This document shows, one piece after another, positions 17,379-24,906 of a DNA stretch of 56,134 nt. Under the pieces are notes generated by a model. The model was not told the DNA's origin. It did no database searches and saw only the letters and a list, made by a program, of their open reading frames with translations. Both the position numbers and the translations under genes were made by a program. Position 1 is the first letter of the stretch. Each line of letters opens with the position of its first letter. This stretch comes from UBA3210 sp002363635 (GTDB lineage Bacteria; Bacillota_I; Bacilli_A; RFN20; CAG-449): positions 1 through 56,134 of the forward strand of contig CAMPBT010000007.1 of the NCBI GenBank assembly GCA_946641515.1, given 5' to 3'.

Positions 17379-18557
17379 TTATTTATTAGGCATTAATTCA
17401 TCTATTACAGGTAAGACGATATCATCTTCCTTAAAGATTTCAAAATATGCTCTTCCCTTTTCTGAGATATTATTTCCTTCTTCATTAAGGAAGTCTCTTG
17501 GCATTAATTTTACTTCATTTGCAAGCTTGTTTAAATCCGCAAATGAGTAAGAAATTGTATTATCATTATTTCTAACCATAATGACTCCGCCTTCTTTGCC
17601 TTCGAAAGCGAATTTTGTCGCGTAATAACCGCAGTTAATAGCTTCATCAATATCTTTCTTTGATGAGATATGAGAAGCACATCTTTGCATTAAATTAAAT
17701 TCTATGTGACGTGTTGAATAATGTAAGTCACGTGAAATTAAATCGCAAAGGTTTTTAGAAACTGAACCAAGTTGTTTATGTCCAAAAGAATCAACGTGAG
17801 TATTATCTGCAAAGATATATTCTCTATTTGCATCTTTTAATGCTTCAGAAACACATACTAAGCATCTACCTTTTTCTTCATAAATAGATTTAACCTTTTT
17901 TAAGAATTTATCTTTATCAAAGGCAACTTCTGGAACATAAATTAAATCAGGTCCAAGTCCATATTCTTGTGATAAACATGAGGAAGCACAAAGCCATCCA
18001 GCATCTCTTCCCATTAATTCAATAATAGTTACTCTTCCTTTTTTGTAAGAAGCAATATCTAAAGAGATTTCCATAATGGATTTGTTAATATAAGAGACCG
18101 CAGAACCAAAGCCTGGAGTATGATCAGTTTCTTCTAAATCATTATCGATAGTCTTAGGAATACCGAACACTCTAGTTTTGATACCTTTTTCTCTAAAGAA
18201 AATATTCAATTTATTCGCGGTATCCATAGAATCATTACCGCCATTAAATAATAAATAGTCAATATCATGCTTTTGAATTGTATCCAAGATACGAGCATGA
18301 ATATCATCGTTATAATCGTTATTTAGTTTAATTCTTGCAGAGCCTAAAATAGCACCAGGTAATTCTTTCAAAGCAGAATAATCTTTGGATTTAGAAATTT
18401 CAACTAAATCGTCATCAATTAAACCTTGTAATCCAAAGTGAGCACCATATAATTTTCCCACTTCTTTATTTTCTTGAAAGAATTTAATAACTCCTAAAAA
18501 TGAAGAGTTAATAGCGCTTGTAGGTCCGCCAGACTGTAAATAAATGATGTTTTTCAT
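17379..18557 (-). CDS. Phosphofructokinase, predicted PPi-dependent
   Basis: Phosphorylates fructose 6-phosphate in glycolysis. The 392 residues and two active-site motifs point to the pyrophosphate-using type: GGNDS at 106-110 has Asp where ATP enzymes have Gly, and PKTIDND at 134-140 has Lys where ATP enzymes have Gly. MGRDAGWL follows. If PPi is the donor, the step is reversible and can run towards gluconeogenesis. The first acidic position of the usual GGDDS is Asn, a variant I believe occurs in this family. It lies 34 bases after ampS and 2 bases before topB. An ATP-type gene could still exist elsewhere. Confidence 0.9.
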   Translation of the reverse strand: MKNIIYLQSGGPTSAINSSFLGVIKFFQENKEVGKLYGAHFGLQGLIDDDLVEISKSKDYSALKELPGAILGSARIKLNNDYNDDIHARILDTIQKHDIDYLLFNGGNDSMDTANKLNIFFREKGIKTRVFGIPKTIDNDLEETDHTPGFGSAVSYINKSIMEISLDIASYKKGRVTIIELMGRDAGWLCASSCLSQEYGLGPDLIYVPEVAFDKDKFLKKVKSIYEEKGRCLVCVSEALKDANREYIFADNTHVDSFGHKQLGSVSKNLCDLISRDLHYSTRHIEFNLMQRCASHISSKKDIDEAINCGYYATKFAFEGKEGGVIMVRNNDNTISYSFADLNKLANEVKLMPRDFLNEEGNNISEKGRAYFEIFKEDDIVLPVIDELMPNK

Positions 18558-18591
18558 AATCTTCCTCTTTTAGATGGATTTTAATGAGCAA

Positions 18592-19824
18592 TTAGAAAGC
18601 CCAGGATCCGTCTTTAAAAATTTGTACTGTTTTATTGTCGTAAGTAACTGCTTCAATTGATAAATCTTTTGAGCCAATCATAAAGTCAACGTGAATCATA
18701 GATTCGTTGATTCCTTTAGCGTAGATTTCTTCATCAGTCATATTTTCATAACCCTTGAAACAGTTAGTAAATCCTGTTCCTAAAGCTAGGTGACATGAAG
18801 CATTTTCGTCATATAAAGTATTGAAGAATAAGATTCCAGTGTTATTAATTGGTGAATCATAAGCAATTAATGCACATTCACCTAAGAAAGCAGCACCTTC
18901 ATCCATTGAGATCATTTTTCTAAGTAACTCTTCACCTTTTCTAGCACCAACATCAATAGCTTTACCATTTTCAAATTTAACCCAGAAATTTTCGATTAAT
19001 TGACCTTGGTAAGATAAAGGTTTTGCAGAGTATACAATACCATTTGTTTTAGTTTTGTCTGGAGAAGTAAAGACTTCTTCTGTAGGAATGTTAGGATTGA
19101 AGACAACCTTCTTCTTAGTATTTGTCGCTTCATCTCCACCACACCACATAGATTCTTTTAATAAACCAACTCTTAAATCAGTTCCATTAGAAGATGTGTA
19201 ATGTAATTCTTTAATACCTAAATCATTTAAATAATTACATCTATCTTGTAATTCCTTGTTATGAACTTCCCAGTTCTTAACAGGGTTATTCTCATCAACG
19301 CGTGAAGTCATTAAGATAGCTTCCCATAATTTTTCAACAGCTTTTGATGTTGATAATTCAGGGAAAATCTTCTTTGCCCAAGCTTTGCCAGGAACACCTG
19401 CAATACACCACTGTTCTTTGTTATTAAGTTTATCGATATATGGCTTTAAAATTGGATATCTTAATTGTCTAGATTTTGCAACCTTAGCTTGGTCGACATC
19501 TTTCATTCCATCAGGATCATCAGATTCAATATAAAGTCTAGCAGGTAAGTGGTCTACTCTATCCTGAAGCTTTGCTTTTTCCCATTCTCTAACTTCGCCT
19601 AAAGATTCAACGCTTCTATATTTAATTCCAAGTTTAGAAATTGTTTCATCATTCCATTCAACGGAAACTTTAGAAGCTTTTGCTTTATATGCTTCTTCTA
19701 CTACTAATCTAACAAAATCAGCAATTTCAATAGATGCATAAATAGTTAATTCTTGTCCTTTTTGAAGATTAACACCAGATTTAACAAGAAGCTTTGCATA
19801 TTTTTTTTGTAAAGATTTCTTCAT
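18592..19824 (-). CDS. M29-family aminopeptidase
   Basis: Cytosolic metal-dependent aminopeptidase of the AmpS/PepS/aminopeptidase T family (M29), removing N-terminal residues from peptides. The 410 residues are family length. The C-terminal half carries the metal-site segments FLGECALI, NASCHLALGTGF and HVDFMIGS with conserved Glu, His and Asp. The ATG has GGAGAG about 8 bases upstream. A terminator hairpin lies just before it, at the end of the YhhN gene, leaving almost no room for a separate promoter. It heads the run ampS-pfp-topB-dut-tRNA-Leu. Confidence 0.92.
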   Translation of the reverse strand: MKKSLQKKYAKLLVKSGVNLQKGQELTIYASIEIADFVRLVVEEAYKAKASKVSVEWNDETISKLGIKYRSVESLGEVREWEKAKLQDRVDHLPARLYIESDDPDGMKDVDQAKVAKSRQLRYPILKPYIDKLNNKEQWCIAGVPGKAWAKKIFPELSTSKAVEKLWEAILMTSRVDENNPVKNWEVHNKELQDRCNYLNDLGIKELHYTSSNGTDLRVGLLKESMWCGGDEATNTKKKVVFNPNIPTEEVFTSPDKTKTNGIVYSAKPLSYQGQLIENFWVKFENGKAIDVGARKGEELLRKMISMDEGAAFLGECALIAYDSPINNTGILFFNTLYDENASCHLALGTGFTNCFKGYENMTDEEIYAKGINESMIHVDFMIGSKDLSIEAVTYDNKTVQIFKDGSWAF

Positions 19825-19841
19825 ATAATCATCTCTCCTTA

Positions 19842-19876
19842 AAAGAAAAACACCATTGATACAAAAGGTGCTTTTC
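19842..19876 (-). terminator. Terminator after the YhhN-family gene
   Basis: Minus strand AAGCACC, a 12-base loop, GGTGTTTTTC. It lies between the YhhN gene and the aminopeptidase gene, close to the latter's ribosome binding site, so read-through may supply ampS transcripts. Confidence 0.65.
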
Positions 19877-19922
19877 TCTATCTTAACAAATTTTTATTTT
19901 TAATTCAGTATTTTCTATATAA

Positions 19923-20588
19923 TTAGAAAATAAGTGATAAAACAATTAGTATTTGTGCACCTAAATAAGTACCCATAATATATAAATGTCTTCTTTTAAC
20001 ATTCTGATTAATAAAGATTGTATAAACTAAGAAGATATCAGAAATAATATGAAGGACTGCTCCACATATTCCTCCAACCGCGAGTAATGGATTAGATCTT
20101 ACACTCAGTAACACGAAAGCAGATAATAATTCTGCAAGTAAACCAAAATATAAAGCTGCCCCACACGCTAGATATTTAAGTGACTTATATGAAAATACAA
20201 ATACTAAAACAAACACAATAAAAGCTAATAAAATAGTAATTAAATACGCCCCCCAAGGAGTAATAGTATGAGATACTTTTTCAAATATTGTCCAAATATA
20301 AAATATTTGGCATATGGAGAAAAATCCAGTTCCAGTAATTAACGCCCATGATTTTTCTCTACCAATTAAGAAAATATCACCAAGCAAAGCAAAAACTAAC
20401 GCAACATAAACTTGCCACGCTACATCTCTTCCATCAATATCAAAAGACAAAGTAAGTAAAATAAGTGATGGAATACAAAGTGGTTTAGTAATCTTTCTAC
20501 CTATTTCATTATCTAGAAAGCAAAAGACTAAGTGTACACACATTACTAAACTCAGTAAGACAAGTGCAATTATCTGAAAAACACTCAT
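19923..20588 (-). CDS. YhhN-family membrane protein (lysoplasmalogenase-like)
   Basis: A 221-residue protein with about eight hydrophobic helices. KPLCIPSLI, the ALLGDIFLI helix and the late AVLHIISDIFLVY with YLGAQ near the end match the YhhN/TMEM86 family, whose animal members cleave vinyl-ether lysophospholipids. The bacterial function is poorly known, so the substrate is not assigned. The start at 20588 is chosen because GAGGAAAAAATT precedes that ATG, and an upstream in-frame alternative lacks a ribosome binding site. A TATAAT lies about 15 bases before the Shine-Dalgarno sequence. Terminators flank the gene on both sides. Confidence 0.75.
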   Translation of the reverse strand: MSVFQIIALVLLSLVMCVHLVFCFLDNEIGRKITKPLCIPSLILLTLSFDIDGRDVAWQVYVALVFALLGDIFLIGREKSWALITGTGFFSICQIFYIWTIFEKVSHTITPWGAYLITILLAFIVFVLVFVFSYKSLKYLACGAALYFGLLAELLSAFVLLSVRSNPLLAVGGICGAVLHIISDIFLVYTIFINQNVKRRHLYIMGTYLGAQILIVLSLIF

Positions 20589-20640
20589 AATTTTTTCCTC
20601 TATGCTTATTATAAAATATAAAATCAAAATTGCATAGATA

Positions 20641-20673
20641 CATAAAAAGCCACTTTGTTAAGTGACTAAATAA
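20641..20673 (-). terminator. Terminator after cysE
   Basis: Minus strand AGTCACTT, loop AACA, AAGTGGCT, then TTTTTA, a few bases after the cysE stop codon. Confidence 0.85.
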
Positions 20674-20678
20674 TATAT

Positions 20679-21443
20679 TTATTTCTTATCTTCAAAAGGA
20701 ACACAAGTTAAATCTAATGATTTATATGCAACCTTAGAGGATTTACTAACAGAAGAAGTAACAAATACGTTCGCACCTAATGTGACGTTATCTTCAACTA
20801 TAGTTTCTCCACCAAGAATTGATGCTCCAGAATAAATTGTAACGTTATTACCAATTGTAGGATGTCTTTTACTACCTTTTAAAAGTTGTCCTCTAGATAA
20901 AGATAATGCACCTAAAGTAACACCTTGGTATAACTTAACATGATCACCAATAATAGTAGTTTCACCAATGACAATACCTGTACCATGGTCAATAAAGAAA
21001 TATGAACCAATAGTAGCACCTGGGTGAATATCAATACCAGTTTTAGAATGAGCTTCTTCAGTTAAAATTCTAGCAGGAATTTTAATTCCTAAATTATATA
21101 AAGCATGAGCAATTCTATTAACCATAATTGCATAGAAACCTGGGTAACATAAAATAACTTCATCATAACTTTCACAAGCAGGGTCACCATTGAACATTGC
21201 TTCAATATCAGTTAAAAGTAATTCTTTTACTTTATGTAATTCTTCGAAGAATTTCTCTTCATCGCCATCCTTAGAAGAAATATATTTTTTAAAATAAATG
21301 TGAGCGGCTTCTAAATTCTTTTCATAGTCTTCTACTTCACGAAAATAATTTGGAAATAAAACATCTTGGATTTTCTTTCCAAATTCAATAATCATTTTTT
21401 TATTTAAAATATCATTATATTTTTTGCACTCTAAAGTAATCAT
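20679..21443 (-). CDS. cysE: Serine O-acetyltransferase
   Basis: Acetylates serine with acetyl-CoA as the first step of cysteine synthesis. The C-terminal half is a left-handed parallel beta-helix of hexapeptide repeats (from about IDIHPGATIG), with the catalytic-type FIDHGTGIVIGET and GNNVTIYSGASILGG. The long helical N-terminus with DPACESYDEVILCYPGFYAI fits the EpsC-like long form. I choose the ATG at 21443 because GGTGA lies 5 bases upstream; a GTG four codons earlier is the alternative. An extended -10 promoter precedes it. cysK is not in the window. Confidence 0.92.
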   Translation of the reverse strand: MITLECKKYNDILNKKMIIEFGKKIQDVLFPNYFREVEDYEKNLEAAHIYFKKYISSKDGDEEKFFEELHKVKELLLTDIEAMFNGDPACESYDEVILCYPGFYAIMVNRIAHALYNLGIKIPARILTEEAHSKTGIDIHPGATIGSYFFIDHGTGIVIGETTIIGDHVKLYQGVTLGALSLSRGQLLKGSKRHPTIGNNVTIYSGASILGGETIVEDNVTLGANVFVTSSVSKSSKVAYKSLDLTCVPFEDKK

Positions 21444-21459
21444 ATCTATCACCACATAA

Positions 21460-21468
21460 ATTATAACA
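21460..21468 (-). promoter_or_regulatory. Extended -10 promoter of cysE
   Basis: The minus strand reads TGTTATAAT, an extended -10 box, about 17 bases before the cysE start codon. No good -35 is visible. With so short a leader the start point would be only about 10 bases before the ATG. Confidence 0.5.
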
Positions 21469-21489
21469 AATTGAAATATCTATTAAAAC

Positions 21490-21532
21490 AAAAAAAGACT
21501 TCTCGAAATTTGGGGAGATGGGAAGCCTTTTA
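21490..21532 (-). terminator. Terminator after trxA with a C-rich loop
   Basis: Minus strand GGCTTC pairs with GAAGTC and is followed by seven T residues. The large loop contains ATCTCCCCA, which is perfectly complementary to the first bases of the crp-family message (21966-21974). Confidence 0.8.
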
Positions 21533-21570
21533 ATATTCCAAATAAACCAAAGTTTATTTAAGAATCAAAC

Positions 21571-21891
21571 TTATTTTGCCGCTATGACAGCTTCGTCAAT
21601 CATCTTTGAAAGAACTTCTTTTGGCACAAAACCAACATTAGCCTTTAAGACTTTATTGTCTTTAAGAATGACGATTGTAGGGATTGAACGAATACCAAAT
21701 TCTGCTGGTAATTCTTCGCAATCATCGACATTTACTTTATAGAAATCTACATCAGTTCTTTCGTTTGCAAGTTCTTCAACAATTGGGGATAACATTTTAC
21801 ATGGACCACACCAATTAGCGTAGAAATCTACAAATACAATTTTGCCTGAAGCAAATACTTCTTTATAATTTAAATCTGTTAAAAATTCCAT
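21571..21891 (-). CDS. trxA: Thioredoxin
   Basis: Small cytosolic dithiol-disulfide reductase of 106 residues. The redox motif NWCGPC (Cys28 and Cys31) follows FVDFYA, and the conserved cis-proline stretch IRSIPTIVIL is present. There is no signal peptide. The length is normal. It is divergent from the Crp-family gene across 108 bases and is followed by its own terminator. No thioredoxin reductase is in the window. Confidence 0.97.
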   Translation of the reverse strand: MEFLTDLNYKEVFASGKIVFVDFYANWCGPCKMLSPIVEELANERTDVDFYKVNVDDCEELPAEFGIRSIPTIVILKDNKVLKANVGFVPKEVLSKMIDEAVIAAK

Positions 21892-21928
21892 TTCATTAAT
21901 CTCCTTGAAACTGCTTATATGATAGCAT

Positions 21929-21956
21929 TTGCATTTTAAGGTGTATGTGATAAAAT
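21929..21956 (+). promoter_or_regulatory. Promoter of the Crp-family gene
   Basis: TTGCAT (21929-21934), 16 bases, TAAAAT (21951-21956) preceded by TG as an extended -10. The palindrome at 21946-21960 covers the -10 box, so a bound regulator would block it. Confidence 0.65.
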
Positions 21957-21960
21957 CACA
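21946..21960. promoter_or_regulatory. Crp/Fnr-type palindromic operator
   Basis: TGTGATAAAATCACA is a perfect inverted repeat (TGTGAT and ATCACA around AAA). It resembles the Crp half-sites TGTGA and TCACA, with five bases between them rather than six. It overlies the -10 box of the Crp-family gene and lies 55 bases upstream of trxA on the other strand. Autorepression is the simplest reading (inference). Confidence 0.6.
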
Positions 21961-21999
21961 ATTAATGGGGAGATATTATTTTTTCAGGAGAATAATATT

Positions 22000-22665
22000 A
22001 TGGATAAAGTTAAATTACTCGATGAATCTCTAGCAAGGTTTGATGAAATGGATGATGAATCTAGAAAGATGATCATTAATTCATCTTATTTTGCAACCTT
22101 AAAAGAAAAAGAACAATTAATGTCAGGTCAAGCAGGGTGTCTTGGTTTAGTTATTGTTGATTCAGGTTCTTTAAGAGTTTTTATAAACAATAATGAAAAC
22201 CGTGAAGTTACTTTATATAACTTATATCAATATGATGTATGTGTATTTTCTGCAACATGTGTTTTGCAAGACATTACATTTAACGTCTCAATTGAAGCAA
22301 ACGAAGAAACACAAATCTTAGTTATCCCTTCAATAGTCTTTAGAAAAGTCTTAAAGCAATCATTAATCTTCTCGAACTTCTTTGTTAGAGCAATGTCTGC
22401 AGCAGTATCAGATACTCTTCACGTTCTTCACGATGTAACTTTCTCATCTGTAGAAAAACGTTTAGCATCATATATTATTGATAATAATATTGATGACAAT
22501 ATAACCTTTACCCAAGAAAAGATCGCAAATGATATTGGAACATCTAGAGAAGTAATTACTCGTCAGTTAAAGAAATTTGAAAATGAAGGACTAGTTGAGG
22601 TAAGTAGAGGATGCATTCATATAAAAGATTATGATACTCTAGACGAACTATCTGAAAAAGAATAA
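22000..22665 (+). CDS. Crp/Fnr-family transcription regulator
   Basis: A 221-residue regulator with an N-terminal cupin-like sensor domain (about residues 15-125), a dimer helix and a winged helix-turn-helix (about 168-207) containing FTQEKIANDIGTSREVITRQ. Cysteines at 47, 81, 87 and 205 are notable. The segment CVFSATCVL resembles the cysteine pair seen in a group of anaerobe regulators and could sense redox state, but no N-terminal Fe-S cluster motif is seen. The neighbour is thioredoxin, transcribed divergently. The ribosome binding site AGGAG sits in the loop of an AT-rich hairpin (21973-21998). The effector is unknown. It is one of only two plus-strand genes here. Confidence 0.9.
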   Translation: MDKVKLLDESLARFDEMDDESRKMIINSSYFATLKEKEQLMSGQAGCLGLVIVDSGSLRVFINNNENREVTLYNLYQYDVCVFSATCVLQDITFNVSIEANEETQILVIPSIVFRKVLKQSLIFSNFFVRAMSAAVSDTLHVLHDVTFSSVEKRLASYIIDNNIDDNITFTQEKIANDIGTSREVITRQLKKFENEGLVEVSRGCIHIKDYDTLDELSEKE

Positions 22666-22695
22666 AAGCTCACGCAAAGTGAGCTTATTTTTTTT
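22666..22695 (+). terminator. Terminator after the Crp-family gene
   Basis: AAGCTCAC, loop GCAAA, GTGAGCTT, then an A and eight T residues, immediately after the stop codon. The stem is perfect. Confidence 0.9.
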
Positions 22696-22696
22696 A

Positions 22697-22771
22697 TGGT
22701 GGACATTGTTGGTATCGAACCAACGACCTTTTCCGTGTGAAGGAAACGCTCTCCCACTGAGCTAAATATCC
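22697..22771 (-). tRNA. tRNA-Val (anticodon CAC)
   Basis: 75 bases on the minus strand. The acceptor GGATATT pairs with AATGTCC, and A and an encoded CCA follow. The D stem is GCTC/GAGC, and the anticodon stem TTTCC/GGAAA closes loop TTCACAC, giving CAC for codon GUG. The T arm is GTTGG/CCAAC with TTCGATA. A small GTACT/AGTAC hairpin lies upstream, after the tRNA-Ile terminator. No clear promoter of its own is seen. Confidence 0.94.
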
Positions 22772-22798
22772 AACAATAATAATTGTACTCCAAAAGTA

Positions 22799-22827
22799 CA
22801 AAAAAAGCATCAATACTGATGCTTGAT
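22799..22827 (-). terminator. Terminator after tRNA-Ile
   Basis: Minus strand AAGCATCA, GTA, TTGATGCTT, then six T residues, 10 bases after the tRNA-Ile CCA end. Confidence 0.85.
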
Positions 22828-22836
22828 ATTTTTAAA

Positions 22837-22913
22837 TGGTGGGCCCGAAAAGAGTTGAACTTTCGACCTCGTCATTATCAGTGACGCGCTCTAACCAACT
22901 GAGCTACGGGCCC
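22837..22913 (-). tRNA. tRNA-Ile (anticodon GAT)
   Basis: 77 bases on the minus strand. The acceptor GGGCCCG pairs with CGGGCCC, and A and an encoded CCA follow. The anticodon stem CGTCA/TGACG closes loop CTGATAA, giving GAT for AUC and AUU. The D and T arms are canonical. It is a stand-alone unit with its own promoter, not in an rRNA spacer. Confidence 0.96.
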
Positions 22914-22924
22914 AACGCTTTTAT

Positions 22925-22953
22925 ATAATATAATAATTATTATCTTTATGCAA
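22925..22953 (-). promoter_or_regulatory. Promoter of tRNA-Ile
   Basis: Minus strand TTGCAT (22953-22948), 17 bases, TATTAT (22930-22925), with the start point a few bases before the mature 5' end. The stretch 22954-23067 between it and the rpsI terminator is AT-rich with a possible TTAGATT/AATCTAA stem and no gene. Confidence 0.65.
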
Positions 22954-23066
22954 TAACTTTTTTTAATTTTTTTTAAATTATTTTTTTATTAGATTTTAGA
23001 AGCAAAATATACCGATATTAAGAGAACTTAATGTAATCTAATTTCGCCTATTTTTTGCATTGTTTT

Positions 23067-23105
23067 AAAAAAAAGACTCTGGAAAATAAATTCCAAAGTC
23101 TTTGT
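23067..23105 (-). terminator. Terminator after rpsI
   Basis: Minus strand AAGACTTTGGAA pairs with TTCCAGAGTCTT around TTTATT, followed by a run of T residues, 22 bases after the rpsI stop. Confidence 0.85.
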
Positions 23106-23126
23106 AATCTCTGACGAAAAACTGAA

Positions 23127-23531
23127 TTAACGTTTTGAGAATTGTGGTGCTCTTCTTGCGCCTTTGAGACCGTATTTCTTACGTTCTTTAGCTCTTGGAT
23201 CTCTTGTGACCATTCCAGCTGCCTTTAATGGAGCTCTGAAGTCTGCACTAACTTCCATTAATGCTCTTGTGATACCAAGTCTTAATGCACCTGACTGTCC
23301 TGTGAAACCGCCACCAACGACTGTTGCGTTGATATCGAATTTTTCAGCTGTGCCTGTGATTTCTAATGGTTGTTTTAAATCCATTACTAATGTTGCATAA
23401 GGCATGTATTCGTTAACATCTCTACCATTGACTGTGATCTTACCAGTTCCGTTTGATAAGAAAACTCTAGCAACAGATGATTTTCTACGGCCTGTGCCAT
23501 AGTAAACTACATTTGTATTTTTCTTTGCCAT
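23127..23531 (-). CDS. rpsI: Ribosomal protein S9
   Basis: Small-subunit protein whose C-terminal tail reaches the P-site tRNA. The 134 residues begin with the family-like MAKKNTNVVYYGTGRRKSSVAR and end in the tRNA-contacting KKYGLKGARRAPQFSKR. The start is the ATG at 23531, with AGGAGG 9 bases upstream; a TTG two codons earlier is too close to the ribosome binding site. It follows rplM by 13 bases in the usual rplM-rpsI pair. Confidence 0.98.
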   Translation of the reverse strand: MAKKNTNVVYYGTGRRKSSVARVFLSNGTGKITVNGRDVNEYMPYATLVMDLKQPLEITGTAEKFDINATVVGGGFTGQSGALRLGITRALMEVSADFRAPLKAAGMVTRDPRAKERKKYGLKGARRAPQFSKR

Positions 23532-23544
23532 GTCCAATTACCTC

Positions 23545-23985
23545 CTAGAACTTAATTGTAAGCTGTTCTGGCTTTTGTGCTTCTTGTAAGTGATCTGGGC
23601 CAGCATAGACGAATAATTTCTTATAGATCTGTCTGCCAAGTCTTCCCTTTGGAAGCATACCCCAAACTGCTCTTTCGATCATTTCTTCTGGGTATGATCT
23701 TAACATTTCACCTGATGATCTTGTTCTTAAACCACCGAGGTATTGTGAGACATTGTAATAATTCTTCTTATTTTCTTTGTCTCCTGATAATGCTACTTTG
23801 TCAGCATTAACAATGATGATGTAGTCGCCACAATCAACGTTAGGTGTATAAATTGCTTTATTCTTACCTGTTAAATACTTTGCGACTGTTGATGCTAATC
23901 TACCTAAAGGTAAATCTGTTGCATCGATAACGTACCATTTACGTTCGATTTCATTGGCTTTTGCAATTGTTGTTTGTCTTTGCAT
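23545..23985 (-). CDS. rplM: Ribosomal protein L13
   Basis: Early-assembling large-subunit protein. The 146 residues carry WYVIDATDLPLGRLAS at the N-terminus, YTPNVDCGDYIIIVNADK, and the signature AVWGMLPKGRLGRQ. The length is normal. It is the first gene of rplM-rpsI and has a structured leader behind a strong promoter, where autoregulation by L13 would act as known in other Firmicutes. Confidence 0.98.
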   Translation of the reverse strand: MQRQTTIAKANEIERKWYVIDATDLPLGRLASTVAKYLTGKNKAIYTPNVDCGDYIIIVNADKVALSGDKENKKNYYNVSQYLGGLRTRSSGEMLRSYPEEMIERAVWGMLPKGRLGRQIYKKLFVYAGPDHLQEAQKPEQLTIKF

Positions 23986-24049
23986 AATTTTTTCTCCTAT
24001 CTTCTTTCCTTACCGGGGACTTAAAATAGTTTAGATTTCTCTAAAGCCA
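23986..24049 (-). promoter_or_regulatory. Leader of rplM, possible L13 autoregulatory RNA
   Basis: The 5' leader of about 64 nt folds a TTTAGA/TCTAAA hairpin with a GAAA loop and then carries GTCCCCGG before the ribosome binding site. Firmicutes have an L13-binding leader in front of rplM; whether this is its homologue needs a covariance search. Confidence 0.4.
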
Positions 24050-24055
24050 CTTGTA

Positions 24056-24084
24056 ATAATATTACAAATAAAAAAATAGTGCAA
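24056..24084 (-). promoter_or_regulatory. Promoter of rplM-rpsI
   Basis: Minus strand TTGCAC (24084-24079), 17 bases, TATTAT (24061-24056). The -35 box lies inside the 3' arm of the preceding terminator. Confidence 0.7.
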
Positions 24085-24105
24085 TCATTATTTAACGATT
24101 ACACT
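24066..24105 (-). terminator. Terminator overlapping the rplM promoter
   Basis: Minus strand AGTGTAATC pairs with GATTGCACT over 9 bp and is followed by ATTTTTTTA. It ends the upstream membrane protein gene while its 3' arm supplies the rplM -35 box. Confidence 0.75.
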
Positions 24106-24114
24106 TAAAAATGA

Positions 24115-24804
24115 CTAATCTTTTTTAGCAATAGTTACATTTCTTTCTTCTTCGAACTTTTTAAATGTTTTACTAGCAACAAAATCTTCTAAAACATAAC
24201 TAACTGCAGAAAGAATAATGAATATTGACTCCCATAAAGGAAAATTAATTCTAATATATTGACCTTCAAATAGTTTTGATAGAACAAATGCTATTCCCAC
24301 AATAGCGACTGCAACTACACCGACTGTAATAATAATTCTAGTTTTCTTCTTAGGATCACCTTTTGTAATCACACTAGATAAAAACATACCTACTGCAAGA
24401 TAAATTGAAGTTATAAATAAACGATTGTAATTCATATATGTGTAGATACCTTTTGAATAAGCATCCATTTCTTCAGTATTAACGAATGAAACACCATAAA
24501 AAATTGGTAGACCAATTCCTAAAATAATTCCGACGATAAAAACGATGCTAGAAAAAGCTTCAATCCAGCTCTTTTTTAACCCTTTTCCAACCTTTTTTGC
24601 AGCAAATTGAGATAGCTGTTTTCTTAGTTCATCATTAGCAGGAGTCTTCTTATCTAAATAAGATTTTGCTTCTACATAAACAGCGTCTCTAATCTTCTTA
24701 AAGCTATATTTATTTAAACCTTCTTGTCTAACAAAGCCTACTACTTCTAAAACAATTCTTAAATATTCATTTGGTAATTCTTTTTCAATTTCTTTGTAAC
24801 TCAT
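24115..24804 (-). CDS. Polytopic membrane protein of unknown function
   Basis: 229 residues. The first 85 are soluble and charged, with a helical N-terminus (MSYKEIEKELPNEYLRIVLE). Four hydrophobic segments follow at about 86-110, 130-146, 154-177 and 190-206, and a charged tail ends in IAKKD. I recognise no catalytic motif and no named family. The ATG at 24804 lacks an obvious Shine-Dalgarno sequence. The gene stands alone between the YebC terminator and the rplM promoter. Confidence 0.75.
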   Translation of the reverse strand: MSYKEIEKELPNEYLRIVLEVVGFVRQEGLNKYSFKKIRDAVYVEAKSYLDKKTPANDELRKQLSQFAAKKVGKGLKKSWIEAFSSIVFIVGIILGIGLPIFYGVSFVNTEEMDAYSKGIYTYMNYNRLFITSIYLAVGMFLSSVITKGDPKKKTRIIITVGVVAVAIVGIAFVLSKLFEGQYIRINFPLWESIFIILSAVSYVLEDFVASKTFKKFEEERNVTIAKKD

Positions 24805-24865
24805 ACTATTAAAATACTACATATAAAATAATAATTCCATTATTTTTATAATTCATTTTCTTATG

Positions 24866-24892
24866 AAAAAGGATGGGTTTCCCCATCCTTAA
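24866..24892 (-). terminator. Terminator after the YebC gene
   Basis: Minus strand AAGGATGGG, GAAA, CCCATCCTT and a short T run. The stem is perfect and closed by a GAAA tetraloop. Confidence 0.85.
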
Positions 24893-24906
24893 TTCTTTAA
24901 TTCTAA

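Noticed and set aside
22954..23067. TTAGATT/AATCTAA stem between tRNA-Ile and rpsI as an RNA gene
   Set aside because: The stem is short and AT-rich with a 40-base loop and has no terminator or promoter of its own; it is not distinguishable from background.
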